Positions 34,960 to 48,019 of a DNA stretch of 64,000 nt are shown here, in pieces. The DNA comes from Areca catechu (taxonomy: Eukaryota > Streptophyta > Magnoliopsida > Arecales > Arecaceae): contig CM038043.1 of assembly GCA_021397845.1 (NCBI GenBank), positions 125,718,013 to 125,782,012 of the forward strand, in the 5' to 3' direction. Each line of letters starts with the position of its first letter. Position 1 is the stretch's first letter. Made by a program: the position numbers and the translations under genes. The notes under the pieces are model-generated. The model was not told the DNA's origin and ran no database searches. It was given only the letters and a program-made list of their open reading frames with translations.

Positions 34960-36424
34960 TTAGGGTCTTCCTTAGCATCAAGTAAGTTAGGTTTGTTTTG
35001 GGTTGACATATTGATCCTTAGTGGTTGCTCCAAAATCTTTCCACTTCTTAGGGTCATTATAGATTTGGCATGCTCAGGACAAGGTTCAGGAATATTGGAG
35101 CTTTCAGCCCTGTATTGCCCCTTTGGATTGCTAATAGGTTAGCTAGGTAGGTTCTCTTCCTCCCTCCTACAGATGGCTATAGCTAGTTGATCGATTCGGG
35201 ACTATAGTTTAGCTATAGATTGTGTATGGGTGTCAAGGGTTTGAGAGTTGGTTTCTAGTCTAGCCAAAGCCTATAAAACTTTCTCCTTAAAATTAGAGCT
35301 ATAGTGACTAGGAGAAGGTTGTGGGGCATCATGAAACTAAGGATATGGTGTATTATTGCACTGGTGATTAGGTCTGTGAGAAGTTTGGTTGACCATGGGT
35401 TGATGTTTCCATGATTGATTCAGGTGATTCCTCTAGCCTGGATTAGACATATTCGAGTACAGGTCATTTCCTGGTCTAGGAACAGTATGGGTTTGGGCTG
35501 GGTGGGCTTGTTCTTGTACAAGTTTAGGAAACTGATGAGCTGCTAGGCAATCACCTATAGTGTGAGCAGGACTTGAGTAGATAGTACAAACATCTTGGGA
35601 TTGTGCACATGGGGAAGAGGTGTGACTGACTTGCAAGAATTGATCAAATTTCTAGGATAGTGCACCCACAACCTAGGATAATGTATCCACCTTGCTGTGG
35701 ATATCTATAGAATGGTTTCCTCATATATTTCACCTTTTTTAAGATTTAGCCTAGGAGTTTCTCTAGATGTGATTGATATGTAGTGCAAGAAATTTTTGCT
35801 CAGGGTCTCAAATAATTGCCAGGCCTCATGCTCACTCCTGAGCCAGAATGTCCCACCATAGGATCCATCAACCATCTGCCTATGCTATTCTAACAATCCA
35901 TCATAAAAGCAGTGGACTAGTTGCCATTTGGGTATGGCATGATGTGGACACTTGTGAATAAGTTCCTTGAGCCTCTTCCAAGTTTCATGGAACATCTCTC
36001 CTTCCAATTGGAAAAAACTAGTTATGGCTTTCTGGATCTGATTTGTTTTCCCTATTGAAAAATATTTCTTGAGAAATTCTTTTTGTAGTTGGTCTCAGGT
36101 TGAAATGGTCATGGACTCTAATGAATATAGCCAATATTTGGCCTTGTCCTTAAGTGAGAAGGGAAATAATTTCAACCTAGGGGCCTCATCAGATGGATTT
36201 TGAATACTAACAGTAAAGCATATCTTAAGAAATTTGCCCAAATATTTGTATGGGTCCTCTTGACTAAGTCCATAGAAGGATGGTAGCATTTGTATAACAC
36301 TGGACTTAATCTCGTACTGGGTTGCCTCTATATGAGGTACTTGAATACATGGAAAATATGTGTATGATGGAGTAAAGTACCCCCTCAATTGGTATCGTGG
36401 ATTGGTCTCACTATATGCATCCAT
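34960..36424 (-). pseudogene. gag: gag of element C, broken
   Basis: The frame opens at ATG 36424 (complement) with RYQLRGYFTPSYTYFP, then VIQMLPSFYGLSQEDPYKYL and LKLFPFSLKDKAKYWL, which are hallmarks of Tat/Athila capsid. It stops at 36095. After broken sequence, 35433-35636 carries a knuckle CTIYSSPAHTIGDC in which the second Cys is Tyr. Then come the LETNSQTLDTHTQSIAKL and NPKGQY blocks (about 35090-35290) and TLRSGK. Gag would package the element RNA; this copy cannot make a full chain. Confidence 0.82.
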
Positions 36425-37174
36425 GGTCTAACCCTAGTTTATGATTTTGATTTTTTTTATTAGAGAGGAAAAAGGGGGGAGAAGAGAGAAGAAAGATAGA
36501 GAAGAGGTCTAAAGATGTGAGCCTAAGAAGTCCTAAAGCTAAGAGAGATAGAGAAGAGGTATTAATTAAAGTTCAAGGTTAATTGCAAACAACTTAGCAA
36601 TCAATGGACTCTTTATCCTATGGTCCCTAGTTCTAGACAGCTCCTAACTATTCCAAGGTCACCTTTAAGTCTTTGAGTCAGATACTAACTAGCCACTGGC
36701 CAGGTAAGGGTAAGGTCAGTGGGGGTCCCCCCATTACTTTATATAAATACCAAATAAATTGGCTAGGTCAGACAATGGAACCAATTAAAGAACCACCTTC
36801 CTTTAGGGATATATCATCCCTAAATCCCTTTTCTTAGACACCAGTGAACTAGTTAATTCTGAGCTAGTCCAACTCTTAGGGTCCCTTGCCCTATTGAGCT
36901 CAAAAATCCTTAGAGGCTAATGTTTAATTGATTTTAAATTTAAGGCTTAGGTCAATGAAATATGCAGGATGGTGGTTTGTGGGCCAAGAAAGGGTAATGA
37001 CATCCCCATCTTATGTTGTTTAGAGGTTAGTGCCCTTAAGATAATTTATGTAGATGCAATACAATGCAAATAGATGTCAAAACAAGTTAGTTTAAGTTTC
37101 TAAAAAAAGAAAATCCTAATAAATTATGAGTTTTTTTTGTATCTTTTTGGGATGAACTAACCATGCCAATGATC
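36425..37174 (-). other. 5' leader of element C
   Basis: A purine-rich stretch (about 36460-36560), GTGGGGGTCCCCC near 36719 and AATGGAACCAATTAAAGAAC near 36775, all shared with element D. Non-coding. Confidence 0.7.
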
Positions 37175-37192
37175 CTCGACAATGGTGCCAAA
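37175..37192 (-). other. Primer-binding site of element C
   Basis: On the minus strand TTGGCACCATTGTCGAGG follows the LTR, close to the TGGCGCCGTTGCCGGGG form usual for Tat/Athila elements. Confidence 0.75.
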
Positions 37193-37195
37193 ATT

Positions 37196-38883
37196 TGGTT
37201 GCTATCGTAGATGGTCAAAAATAATTTACCAACTCAACTCTATAGATAGGGTGAGTCGGGATTGTATCCTCACGAATCAGTTGGAGTTATGTTCACTTTT
37301 AGGATTATTTAATTAGAGTTTAATTAGGTTAGAGAGATAAAAGAGTAAGAATATGATTATACTAAGAACAAGAATTAAACAAAATAGAAATCAATATGAA
37401 AGATGTCCTGGATTTTGATTCGGTATTTGATATTATATTAAGTATTTATTCAAATATAATTGATAAATTATGATCGATCCTTGAGCATAGCCTATCTCGC
37501 TAGATGCAGACCTTGATCCACTCCTATGTAGCCATAGGATATTTAAAGTTTCTAATCATCTAAATAAAGTTTTCTACAATTAGATTCCGAGCATAGCCTA
37601 TCTTGCTGAGCATGAATCGTGTCCTAGGATCATGACTCGTCTCTCTATAGTCATAAGCTATTCTAAAATTAACTATAGTCTAGACATGCAGAATACTACT
37701 TAAAGTAATAAAAAATAATTTTATTCATGAAAAGCAAACATTACAATCAAGCACTGATTACATAAAAACATACAAAATATAAATACCAAAAACCTCATCT
37801 ACTCCCTACAGATAGGAATTCTTTAGCCGCTCATGCTCTTCCCTTCCTCTCCTTCTATGCCAAGGCTCTAGAGATACTCCAGGGAGTTGATTCCCCAAGT
37901 AGAGGCATAAGAGCCTTTTTATGTGGTTTTACATGTTGGAGATTTTTATGGGTATCCGATGTGGGACTAAACATACAAATCACATAGGTGGCTAGGATTC
38001 AACTTTATAGGACTCAGCAGTTTGATGGTAAACCCAAATCCTAGTTGAACTAGGTTTTAGGATCTTGCTCCAATTGGTGCTTGATTGGTTGAGCATTGGT
38101 CACCGTTGGATCTTAATCGAAGGTCCAGAAATCAACCATATCTTGGAAATCAATATGAACTATTGAATGCCTTGATTGCTATCTGAGATCTATGCTGATT
38201 CCTCCCTCCTTGATTGGATTGGTCCTATTGCTTAGTGCCGTCACCATCTCCCTTGGGTCGCAGCTGCCACTGTCGGAACTTCGTCAGCCTTGCCCCTAAG
38301 ATCTTGTTGCCGTCGTCACCTCGCATCGTTGTCATCGGAACCTTGACGGAGCTATTGGAACCATCACCACCATAGGGAAGAAGATGAGTGCTGCTTAGTG
38401 GTGGAGATGGAAGAACAATCAAGGAAGGTGGCTGGAGATAAAAGAATGGCTGGGGACGATGGTCGAAGATGGGAGAGCGGTTGGGGATGGTGGATCGGGC
38501 GGTGTTTCTCTAACATGGATAGCAGCAATGGTGTGGAACAAGGGAAACCGTGTGGAACAAGGAAACCCATAAGGAACGGCGACTTCTAGTGGTTCTCTGG
38601 GTGAAGGAGGTGGCCGGCAATGAGCTCTAGGGATGGACGGTGCTGGAAAAGAGAAGATCCGGCGAAGAGATAGCTGGAATCACCCCACAGTCCATGGTTC
38701 TGCACCATGGATCTACAAAAATAGTTTCTCGTGGACCAGCAAGCATTCTGTGGACCAAGTGGCCAGTCCATGATGGACTTGGCTACTTCAAATTTTATGT
38801 AATTTCTTTATCAAATCTTCAAAAATTGATTCTGGGCTTGTTTTAAATTAATACTTTTATATAGGTATATAATATAGTTATCA
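37196..38883 (-). repeat. 5' LTR of element C
   Basis: TGGTTGCTATCG ... GTTATCA in plus coordinates, 1688 bp, similar along its length to 30559-32368 apart from small deletions. Confidence 0.9.
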
Positions 38884-38888
38884 ATGTG
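38884..38888. repeat. Target-site duplication, right copy (element C)
   Basis: ATGTG, identical to 30554-30558. Confidence 0.9.
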
Positions 38889-41128
38889 ATAAGGACTTTT
38901 CTATAAATTCTTCTAACTCATGTATAATATTTAGTAATAAGGAAGTATTTATATTTCATCATTTGCTATGTCTTATACTCTTTGTCTTAAGATTATGATG
39001 AACTCCATACATTAGGACAATAGATTTAAGGTTATGATGAGTTTATAATAGTGAGACCTAAAAAGTATAAACCCTAATCTAAAACATTTCTAATTATAGG
39101 ATCATCGAGTCGGGGATCGATCATTATATCCTATATATGCTCGATGAAGAGGGTGGTTGGTCTCACAACCACTTATATGGAGACATTAATACAAGGATGT
39201 GGGTGCACATTTGAAAATGAGTTCACTAAATTGATCCATCATAAGAACATCTTATGGAGTCTTACTAATCAAAAGATAGTTCTCTAAGTGAGAGTTGTGC
39301 AAGTGATTCTTAGACCTAAGATCATCATAAAACCTTGTGCACATGAATCCATGTTTTGATTCAAACTCATTCATGACTGAGTCATTATGAGGTGTTCTTG
39401 GATATGGTGGATTGTGTATGAAGGTTGTGAGTAGGTCAACAAAAAATCGATCACTCCTAGTAAGAGAAGAATTTATCTCATGTAATCTTATCATATGATA
39501 ACTCAGGAAGTCTTTGATCAAAGTAGAATGAATTATAAATGGTTTCAAGTTTTTCATTGGTCAAGTCTTTATTCTAGGATTAAGATTTGAATGAATAAAG
39601 TATTAGGGTTTGATAAAATTTTATACCCATTACTTATTTGGGATAAAGGATGTTCGAAGAATTGAATTGATGGTAACTTGCCACTTAAGGATATTTTGAT
39701 AATTTCTATCAAATTTCATATCTTCTAGGTAGGCATGATACATTGCTAGATATTAATCATGTCCTGTAGGTTTTCATTAATTAAAGATTTTGATTCACGA
39801 GTCAATTAGAAAGAATTCTAATTGAGTAGCTTAAGCTAGCATGGGTTTGATATAAATCGATTAGATGGGTTCCTATCGATTAGGTTAAACATGTACTCGA
39901 ACCTAGTGCTAGCTAGATGTAGAACTCATAGGATCACACACATAAAAAAATTAACCAAGAATAAGTTTTGGTTTGTTAGTTATGTTATAAATCTCTAGGA
40001 GGTGGTGCTGACTCGAGCTCAACTCAGACAAGTCTAGAATGGGAGCAGATTCTGACATGGAGCTGAGGAGGTCTCTTAAGATCCTATCACCAAGAGTCGA
40101 TCCTACAAGATAGAGAAAACTAGAAAGTTTGGCACAATGGGGGTGGATTCCTAGTGGTGGATCCTTCAATACCTAAGTCAGTCTCTCAGAGAGGCAAGTA
40201 GAGGAGGCTTGGAGTCTTCTCCGAGTTTGGAGTAAAAAGAGTGGGAGAGGAATCAGAGAAGAAGTGGAGGAGAGTTAGAGAGGGATGGAACAGAATCTGT
40301 AGAGGAAGGGAATCTTGGTGCATTTGAGTCCCGCTTCTCGGAGGATGGCACATGGAGGAGTGGAGTCATGGGAGCCAAAGTACTTCAAGGTAAAATTTAT
40401 ATTGGAAGACTCAATCCAAGGAGCTCAATGTGTGCATTGATGGAAGAGCAAAAAGAGGGTCCCTTTTTAGTGAAATGTGGTGGGTCTTGAGAAGAACGGG
40501 CTTTCTGGTCCATCTCTCTTGTCTTCCCTTGTTCTTTTCCTTGTGCCTTGCTAAACCTTTGTTTGACTTTGGCTCTCTTAGTCTTACCTAGAGGGTTACC
40601 AAGAACCAAGTTATAGGCATGTAGCTGATACATAAAGATAAGGGATGATGGCTGGTATGTTCTGACTATTGTAAGTATGCTCAGAGCAAGGAACCATGCC
40701 ATAGTAGGTGAGGTAGGGAGTGGTGGTTGGCACAGTACATCCCTACGGTAGTGCATTCCTCGGGTAGCAAACATTAATGACCACTATTTCGGGAGCATGC
40801 ATGGATGGGTGGACTAAGCAAGCTGGCAATGACTGACATGCATGCACCTTTGAGTCCATGTGGTGAGGTATTAAGAGGTTGCCTCACTACCTGAGCTGGC
40901 TAACACATGTCCAAAGGCAACCCACCAAGATCCATGCAGGGACATGGCACAATTTCTTGGAAGGTGGCATCACCCGAAGTGGTGGTAGATTCAAAAGTTG
41001 CTATAGTAGGCCATCTGCCCGAGACATTACAATGTGCCCTTCCCAAGATAGTGCCTTTAATATCGAATCAACATGGGGCATGTTGATTATCCAGGTTGAA
41101 ATCGATGCCTTTCCTTTGAGGAATAGAT
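38889..41128 (+). repeat. Repeat R1, second copy (opposite orientation)
   Basis: 38889-39930 matches the reverse complement of 15400-16440. 39930-41128 has no partner that I can align with confidence. Minus-strand frames at 39951-40169 and 40397-40774 (125 codons) are not recognisable and lack support. It ends where the B' LTR begins. Confidence 0.5.
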
Positions 41129-43427
41129 AGGATCGTAACATGATATGCAGTAAAAAATAAAACCAGCATGCATCAATCTACCCGATGCATGCAGATCTAA
41201 TCTACAAATAATATTAAATCCAATTTCAGACCTTATCATGTGTTGATGATTACTGTTGCTGATAAAGTGTGGTAAGGGCTCTCCGTGTTGTTTCATAGCT
41301 GCACAGGATGTCCAGCCTCTACAAATCATCCACATGAAGCTCTGATGCGATCAACCTCCTGGACTGCTAGATCCACGTAAAGGATACTAGATGGCTGAAA
41401 ATAAATTATTTCTTGGACTTTCTTGAGCTTTCCAAGAAATCCAAGAAGAGGATGAAGAGGTCTAGATCTAAGAGAAAGAAAACCAAAAATAAGAAACCCC
41501 TTTCTACTATTTCTTTTCTTATTTTTCTTCTTACAACCCTAGCACCCAAGAAGGTCTCTCATTCCAATCTAGAATTCACGCCCCCTTTTCCTCTTATTTT
41601 CATGGTAATTTCACTTTAGATTTTTTTTGGTAATTTCTATCTTAATGATGTATATATGGAAAAAATCTGAAGTGAAATTTCATTGATTAAAGGAGGGATT
41701 ATATTAGGAAAAAGTGATGCTATTTGAATAGGACTAAGTGTTCTATTCCTAATAGAACTACTCCAATTAAATTCAAGTTAATCCCAATTTAATTCAAACT
41801 AATCCTAATATAAATAGGAATGAGGGAGGATGAAAAAAAATGATTTTTCTTATGGAGAATTCTCAAAAAAAAAATGGCAACAAAAATAGATAAGTTTTTG
41901 AGAGTTTAAGACCAAGTAGAGTTAGGACAAGGCAAAGAGTTTGATTCCTAGTCAAACTCCTCTCATTTAAATTTAAAACTCATCCTAAATTAATTCAAAT
42001 TAGATAAGAAAGGAGGGAGTGTGTGAAAACATGTTTGGCATGAATTTTTCATGAATTTATTTAAATAATTGGCATGGAGAAATCTAATAGAAAACCTAGT
42101 TGGGCTAGATAAAGATTTGACCAAACTTTGACCAAATTATTTATGAACCAAAATTAATTTGGTTATAACAAATTTAACTAACTTGGACTCAATTTAATTA
42201 GGTCCAAATTAGGCTTAATTAAATTCTAATTAAATCTGAAACTAACAAGGCTCAAGCTCGAATCCAACCGTAATTAGATATCCTTAGTGATTAAGTCATC
42301 AAATAACATAATCAGGTAAATTCTAATTGAACCAAATTCAATTAGACTTCACCTAAACCTCTTCGCTCAATCAAGTTAAGTTAATTAGCAATATAATTAT
42401 TAACTAATCTTTTTATAATTAATTAATTATTAATTTATAATATTTATATAGGGTTAATTGTTCATCATATTTATAATTTTGCCATTAAATGATTTTTAAT
42501 CATTAGCCAGCCATCATGATCAATTAGAAATTTCTATTGTGTATGATCCCATAGGTTCAAATACTAAGCCAGTAGTCCATGAACTAATTCTTGAACTAAT
42601 CGATATAACCATCTAGCAATAGTGCTTGATATCCGGATAGGTTGAATGTTTGCAAAGCAACATTCAAGAACCCAAGCATATGGTTTTTGTATAATTCATC
42701 TTTTTAATCCTAATACTTAGAATGATTTCAGAGTTAACTGCTAACTCTGAATAATGTATCTAAATATATCTCAACCTGCTAAATTCTATGACTTTTCATA
42801 AGGATTACCCTAGCTAAGGTCTTACTAAATTGAAACATAGTATAGCATTATCTCCAACATCTTGGAGTGGTCAATTCTATCTTGACTCATTACTAACTTA
42901 ACAAGTACTTGACTGTATTCAATAATCTTTTATCACTGGATTAGAAATCTAGGTAGTTCAATACCTAAGTACAATAAGTTACTTGTAAATTACCGGGATG
43001 ATCTCAAGTTGGAGAGATACTTATATCCATATACTTTTATAAGATACTCCTGACAATAGAGTACTCAACAAAGTTTGTCACATTCAGTATAACATATACC
43101 TATACTCACATGCATGCTATACCAGTGTCTTTACACTCATTGGTTATGAGGACAATCAACCTATATGGCATACAACAACCTATACTCAATAAACATTATC
43201 GTTGTAGGTAACAACATATCATTTGCTCACGAACATGTTCAAGAACTACTTAATAAATCCTTCTTTATTTAATTAAAGTAATCTAAGGACTTCATCTTGA
43301 AAGAGTTCAAAAAAAGATATAAAAAGAGATGAACTACCAAAAATAACTTTTATTTCAATAATGATTCATGTACAAATTATAAAAAGCTCAACTATCTACA
43401 ACCCAGATGATTGGCTATAGGACACAT
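41129..43427 (-). repeat. 3' LTR of element B' (-), truncated at its outer end
   Basis: Reverse complement of the element B LTR. It lacks roughly the last 130 bases of the LTR, so the usual CCAACA end is missing. It is interrupted at 43427 by a solo LTR; its first 14 bases lie at 44948-44961. The 41413-41619 frame in it is the mirror of a passage repeated at about 29190-29330 and 57186-57410 and is not a gene. Confidence 0.82.
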
Positions 43428-44947
43428 TGTTGGCTTTAAACCTTGATTTTGATGACTAACAAAATGTTGAGTATATGTTTTATACTAATATTTCAATTGT
43501 AGTTGTAAGTTTCAGGATACAAGTACATTAATTTTTTATACAAAGGTATCAAACTCATTAATTTTGAAGCTAAGTAAATTTTAGTGTATAAGAAGTCTTC
43601 TCACCTTGAAAATCCTTAAAATGGGTCAATATGGGCTTTATGAAAAAGATATTGAAGTTTTATTGAAGAACACTTTGAATTTTGAAGCTTGGCACAGAGT
43701 TTTTGAGTGGCACATACCAAGTGTCGACTCATGATACATCAGGTGTCGACACTTCAGAAGGACTGGCACACAGAAATCTCTTTGGCACGCCTTAAGTCAA
43801 CTCATAGAAGTCAAGTGATGACTCATGAAAAAGTCAAGTGTCGACTCACAAGAACCAAGTGTCGACTCATGATCTAAGAAAAATAATGATATATAACTAT
43901 GCCATTTTTGAGATGTTTTTGTCAAGTGTCGACTCAAAAGACTCAAGTGTCGACTCATAGAAGTCAAATGTCAACTCAAAGGTTGACTCATAGCCTGAGA
44001 ACAAAAATGGAACCGAACTCAGTTTTTCCAAGATTTATACCTTGAGTCGACTCATGGAGATCCAAGTGTCGACTCATGGAGATCCAAGTGTTAACTCATG
44101 AACAAACTCAAGTGTCGACTCACGGGTTCTGACAGCAATAACGGCTATAATTTTTGAAGCTCATATTTGAATCCTACAAGCTCCAAATAGCAAGTTTTGC
44201 TCCACCAATGATCATAAACCACTTTTTGAAAGTTTTTGAAGTATTTAATTCTCACCAAACTCATTCAAAAAGAACTAACTCACAATAGATAAGACATACC
44301 TTTGAGAACTTCACTTCCAAAGTCAAAAAGAGAGCACAAAAAAGATTTCCACTGAAAAAGCTTCCAAGCCTTCAAATCAACATTCCAAAAGTAGTCTTTG
44401 AAGTGATTTCAAGGAGAAGACAAGTCAAGCAATCATCAAGAGCCTCAAAGCTTCTACTTTCTACTCTATAGAGAGTTTTCTTGTGCTTTACTCTTATACT
44501 TCTAAATTTATCTATTGTGACTAATTTCAAGGGTGTTTGAAACTAGGTATTAGGCCCTTCCAAGCCATGAATTAGAATCCAAGCCTAGGTTAGCTTGAGT
44601 AAAGGTTGTTGGTGAGCCTAAGTGAGAAAACCAACTTTGGGTTTGACTTGTGAGCCCTTAAAAACAAGTTGGCTGTAATCTAGGTTGATTATAGTAAAAT
44701 TCCTAAGGGATAGGTTGGGGAGTAGATGTAGGTACTTGGTGTGCATCGAACCACTATAAACCTTTATGTTTGTATGTGTGCTATTTGTTCTCTTGTATTT
44801 GCTGCTTATATTCATAGCATTTCATCTTATTCATTGTATCCTCATTTGCATTGCTTCACAAATACTTTAAAGTACAGCATATATTTGCTTTAAGTTTTTA
44901 AAGAAACCCAATTCGCCCCCCCTCTTGGATTGCTACGCTGGGCAACA
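43428..44947 (+). repeat. Solo Sirevirus-type LTR
   Basis: TGTTGGCTTTAAACC ... GGGCAACA, 1520 bp. Flanks CACAT (43423-43427) and TACAT (44948-44952) match at four of five bases, and removing it rejoins the B' LTR start. It contains AAGTGTCGACTCATG-type motifs (about 43719-44125), short GAGCC...AAAACAA units (about 44600-44680), an ACCACTATAAA box near 44751 and the C-rich tract CGCCCCCCCTCTTGG. A lone LTR with target duplication is the product of recombination between the two LTRs of a former full element. Confidence 0.9.
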
Positions 44948-44961
44948 TACATTTTCTAACA
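44948..44961 (-). repeat. First 14 bases of the B' LTR
   Basis: On the minus strand TGTTAGAAAATGTA: the LTR start TGTTAGAAAA next to the duplicated target bases. It is cut off from 43427 by the solo LTR. Confidence 0.7.
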
Positions 44962-44980
44962 ACTCTTATTTAGTCTAGAG

Positions 44981-46672
44981 CTAATCAGAATAGTATTGAA
45001 TACCCATCTTCCACTTGTGGTCATCGAGTTTTTTGATTCTGAGGGCTTTAGTAAATGGATCAACCAAGTTCTTTTTTCCGTCAATCTTTTGAAGGTCAAT
45101 GTCACCTCGATCCACTATCTCCTGGACAAGGTGAAAACAATGCAGAATGTGCTTGGTCCGTTGATGAGCCTTTGGTTCCTTCACCTGAGCTATGGCTCCA
45201 GTGCTATCATAATATAAAAAAACTAGGCCATCTATTGACGATGCCACTCCAAGCTCCATGTTGAACTTTCATAGCCAAATAGCTTCCTTTGCATTATCAA
45301 ATGCCACAATACACTTTGCCTCGCAAATAGAATAGGCCATAGTGTGCTGCTTGAAACTTTTCTAGCAAATAGCTCATCCATTCAGGATAAAAATATAACT
45401 TGATATACTTTTGCTATCATCCCTATCTAATTGAAAACTTGAGTTAGTATAATTGACTAGTTTTAAGTCAAAATCTTCATAAATGAGCTACTAATCCTTA
45501 GTATTTCTTAAATACTTAAGGATGATTTTTATGACCTTCCAATGATTCTTACCTAGATCAGATTGGTATCTACTAACTACTCCTAGTGAGTATGCCACAT
45601 TTAGTCTCATACATGTTATAGCATACATGATAGATCCCACTACTAATGTATATGAAATCCTACTATATGCTCTCTCTCTTGAGGACTTATTGGATAATCC
45701 TTTTTTAAGAGATTAATTCCATGGCTTAACGAAAGATAGTCTTTCTTGGAATTCACCATGCTGAACCACTTTAGCACGATCTCAATGTACATGGATTGGG
45801 TCAACTCTAGCAACCTTTTAGATATATCTTCATCATAAGAATAAAGGATGCTTCTCCCAAGTCCTTAATGGGAAATTGAGAAGATGGCCATATTTTTATT
45901 CCTTACAAAGCAAGAATACATTTCTGATTAAGTGAATGTCATCCACATACAAAACAAAGAATACTACGACAAAACTAATAGCCTATTTATATATGCAGGG
46001 CTCTTCTCCATTCCTAATAAAGCCATACATTTTGATCACTTTATCAAAATGCATGTTTCAACTCTGAGATGCCCGATTCAATCCATAAATAGATCTCTGA
46101 AGCTTACACACCTTTGCTTCATCTATGGATGTGAACCCTTCAGGCTATATCATATACATCTCTTCTTCTAGCGCTCCATTTAGAAAAATTATTTTTATAT
46201 CCATTTACTAGATTTCATAATCAAGATGTGTTGCTATTGCAGTGTGATCCGAATGGATTTGAGCATTACCACAGGTGGAAAAGTCTTGTCATAATCAATA
46301 CCAAACATGATGATATCCCTTGGTAACCAAACAAGCTTTATAGGTCTCCACCTTCCCGTCTTCACCCCTTTTCCTTTTGAAAATCCACTTACACCCTAAC
46401 AAGTATACATATATCATTGATTTTCATGGATTCCATTTTGGAATTCATGTCTTCTAGCCATTTATTAGAGCCAGCACTCTACATCACATCCATATAGATG
46501 GTCAGATCATCATTATTTTCATCAAGTTCAATAGGATCGCCATCCCAAACTAAGGAACCATAGTATCTATCCAGTTGACATAGTACCCTACCAGCTCTCC
46601 TTAATGGTGCTTCTATAACAGGCTCCAAGTTTGATTCAATCAAATCTGGTTCTTCAAGTTTTGTCAATGGTA
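44981..46672 (-). pseudogene. pol: Element B' pol, RT and RNase H, broken
   Basis: The RNase H end is the best part (44981-45259, minus): ELGVASSIDGLVFLYYDSTGAIAQVKEPKAHQ, KHILHCFHLVQEIVDRGDI and LVDPFTKAL. The reverse transcriptase between about 45270 and 46470 is recognisable only in pieces with many stops (for example complements of the YAITCMRLN and KMDIK regions near 45600 and 46195). 46479-46676 is the linker before RT (YYGSLVWDGDPIELDENND). It is the same Tnt1-like type as element B, in inverted orientation. Confidence 0.82.
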
Positions 46673-47775
46673 TCAATTTTTCTTCCTGTCAAACTTCTTT
46701 AAGTTCAACCTTAAAGGTATTAGTTCTTTACTCGAGAAACTCACTTTCCAAAAGACTACCTTATTACTAACAAATACTTTATATTCATCAATATGGTAGA
46801 AGAAATAATCCTTAGTTACCTTCATGTTCCCTATAAATGTACACCTATTAGACCTAGACCTAAGCTTATTTGTCTTTAAATGTTTGACATAAGGTGGACA
46901 TCCATAGACCCTAAGGTGTGAGAGTACCAGATTATGCCTTGTCCATATTTCATATAGAGTTTTGTCTGCAGGCTTACTAAGAACTCTATTTAGAATATAA
47001 CAAGCCAACTCTAATGCATATCCCTAGAAGGAGATAGGTAGACTCACAAACCCCATTATGGGTCGAACCATGTCTAACAAGGTCCGATTCCTCCTTTCAA
47101 ACACTCCATTATGTTGGGATAACTTAAGAGGAGTCCATTATAAGATAATCTCACTCTCTTCAAAATGTCATAAATTTACTTGTGAGATATTCACTTCCTC
47201 GATCAGATTGAAGGATTTTAAAATATTTACTAGTTTATTTCTCTACTTCATTACAAAATCATTTGAACATCTCAAATGACTCTGACTAATATCTCATCAA
47301 GTAGACATACCCATACCTTGATAGGTCATCAGTAAACATGATGAAGTAATGGTATCTACCTAAGGCTAAAGTATTCATGGGTCCACATACATTAGTATGT
47401 ATTAGACTCAGAACCTCAGTGGCTCTTTCACCCTTTTTAGTAATTGATAACTTGGTCATCTTCCTAAGAAGAGGGGATTCACATGTTGGTAATGATTCAA
47501 AATTATCAACCTCGAGGATTTCCTCTTTAGATAATATGTTCATCCTATTCTTGTTAATATGACCTAGCCTACAATGCAAAAGGTAGACATCAAACACATT
47601 TTTAATCCTAGGATGTATATTGGACATGTACATTACATTCAAAGACTGTGATAAAACATAAATGTCATTCTTCAGTTGTTCACACATTATAGTAACATCA
47701 TTCAAAATAATATTACAATAACTATCTTTTATTGATAAATGATAACCATTTTTGGCCAAAAGGCCACTCTTGATC
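46673..47775 (-). pseudogene. pol: Element B' pol, integrase, broken
   Basis: 47286-47777 (minus) starts inside the protease-integrase linker (GLLAKNGYHLSIKDSY), then a pre-integrase zinc region (CRLGHINKNRMN, CESPLLRKMTK; one Cys of the CxxC pair is lost) and the first Asp and DDLSRYGYVYLM blocks. 46673-47008 carries the integrase tail (ACYILNRVLSKPADKTLYEIWT, LRVYGCPPYVKHLK). The DDE stretch between them is frame-broken. Truncated at 47775 by plastid DNA, so protease, gag and the 5' LTR are gone. Confidence 0.85.
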
Positions 47776-47846
47776 ATATTTCTTTTTATCGAGAAATAGA
47801 AGAAGCCATACAGGGGTTTTGTCGAGCCTATTCATGCGCTATCTAA
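47776..47846 (+). pseudogene. rpoC1: rpoC1 3' end (plastid RNA polymerase beta'), fragment
   Basis: The frame ends EIEEAIQGFCRAYSCAI with a stop at 47844-47846, which I recognise as the C-terminus of plastid RpoC1. Only about 20 codons are present. Confidence 0.75.
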
Positions 47847-48019
47847 ATTAATAAATTAGATTAGGTGATGCCCGTGCCCGTAGAGATTCGGGTCTCTCTA
47901 GTTTCATTGGTATCATAATTTTTGAGTTTTTGCATGAATCAAGATTAAGGAAAGGAAGTTTTCGAATCACTGACTCAGGCCCATTATCGAATGCTACTCG
48001 ATAGAATATAGAGGTACTT

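Larger units (their letters stand above)
30559..38883 (-). mobile_element. Element C: non-autonomous Tat/Athila-type Gypsy element
   Basis: A complete 8.3 kb minus-strand unit: 5' LTR 37196-38883, primer-binding site about 37175-37192, gag about 34960-36424, protease 34360-34773, polypurine tract about 32369-32384, 3' LTR 30559-32368, and perfect target duplication ATGTG. Reverse transcriptase, RNase H and integrase are absent; about 1.2 kb between the protease-linked ORFs and the 3' LTR is non-coding. This matches the TR-GAG concept (terminal-repeat elements keeping gag). It depended on a related autonomous element for copying. Confidence 0.88.

Noticed and set aside
40397..40774. 125-codon minus-strand ORF
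   Set aside because: No recognisable motif, lies in repeat DNA, no copy in the other R1 unit to show conservation.
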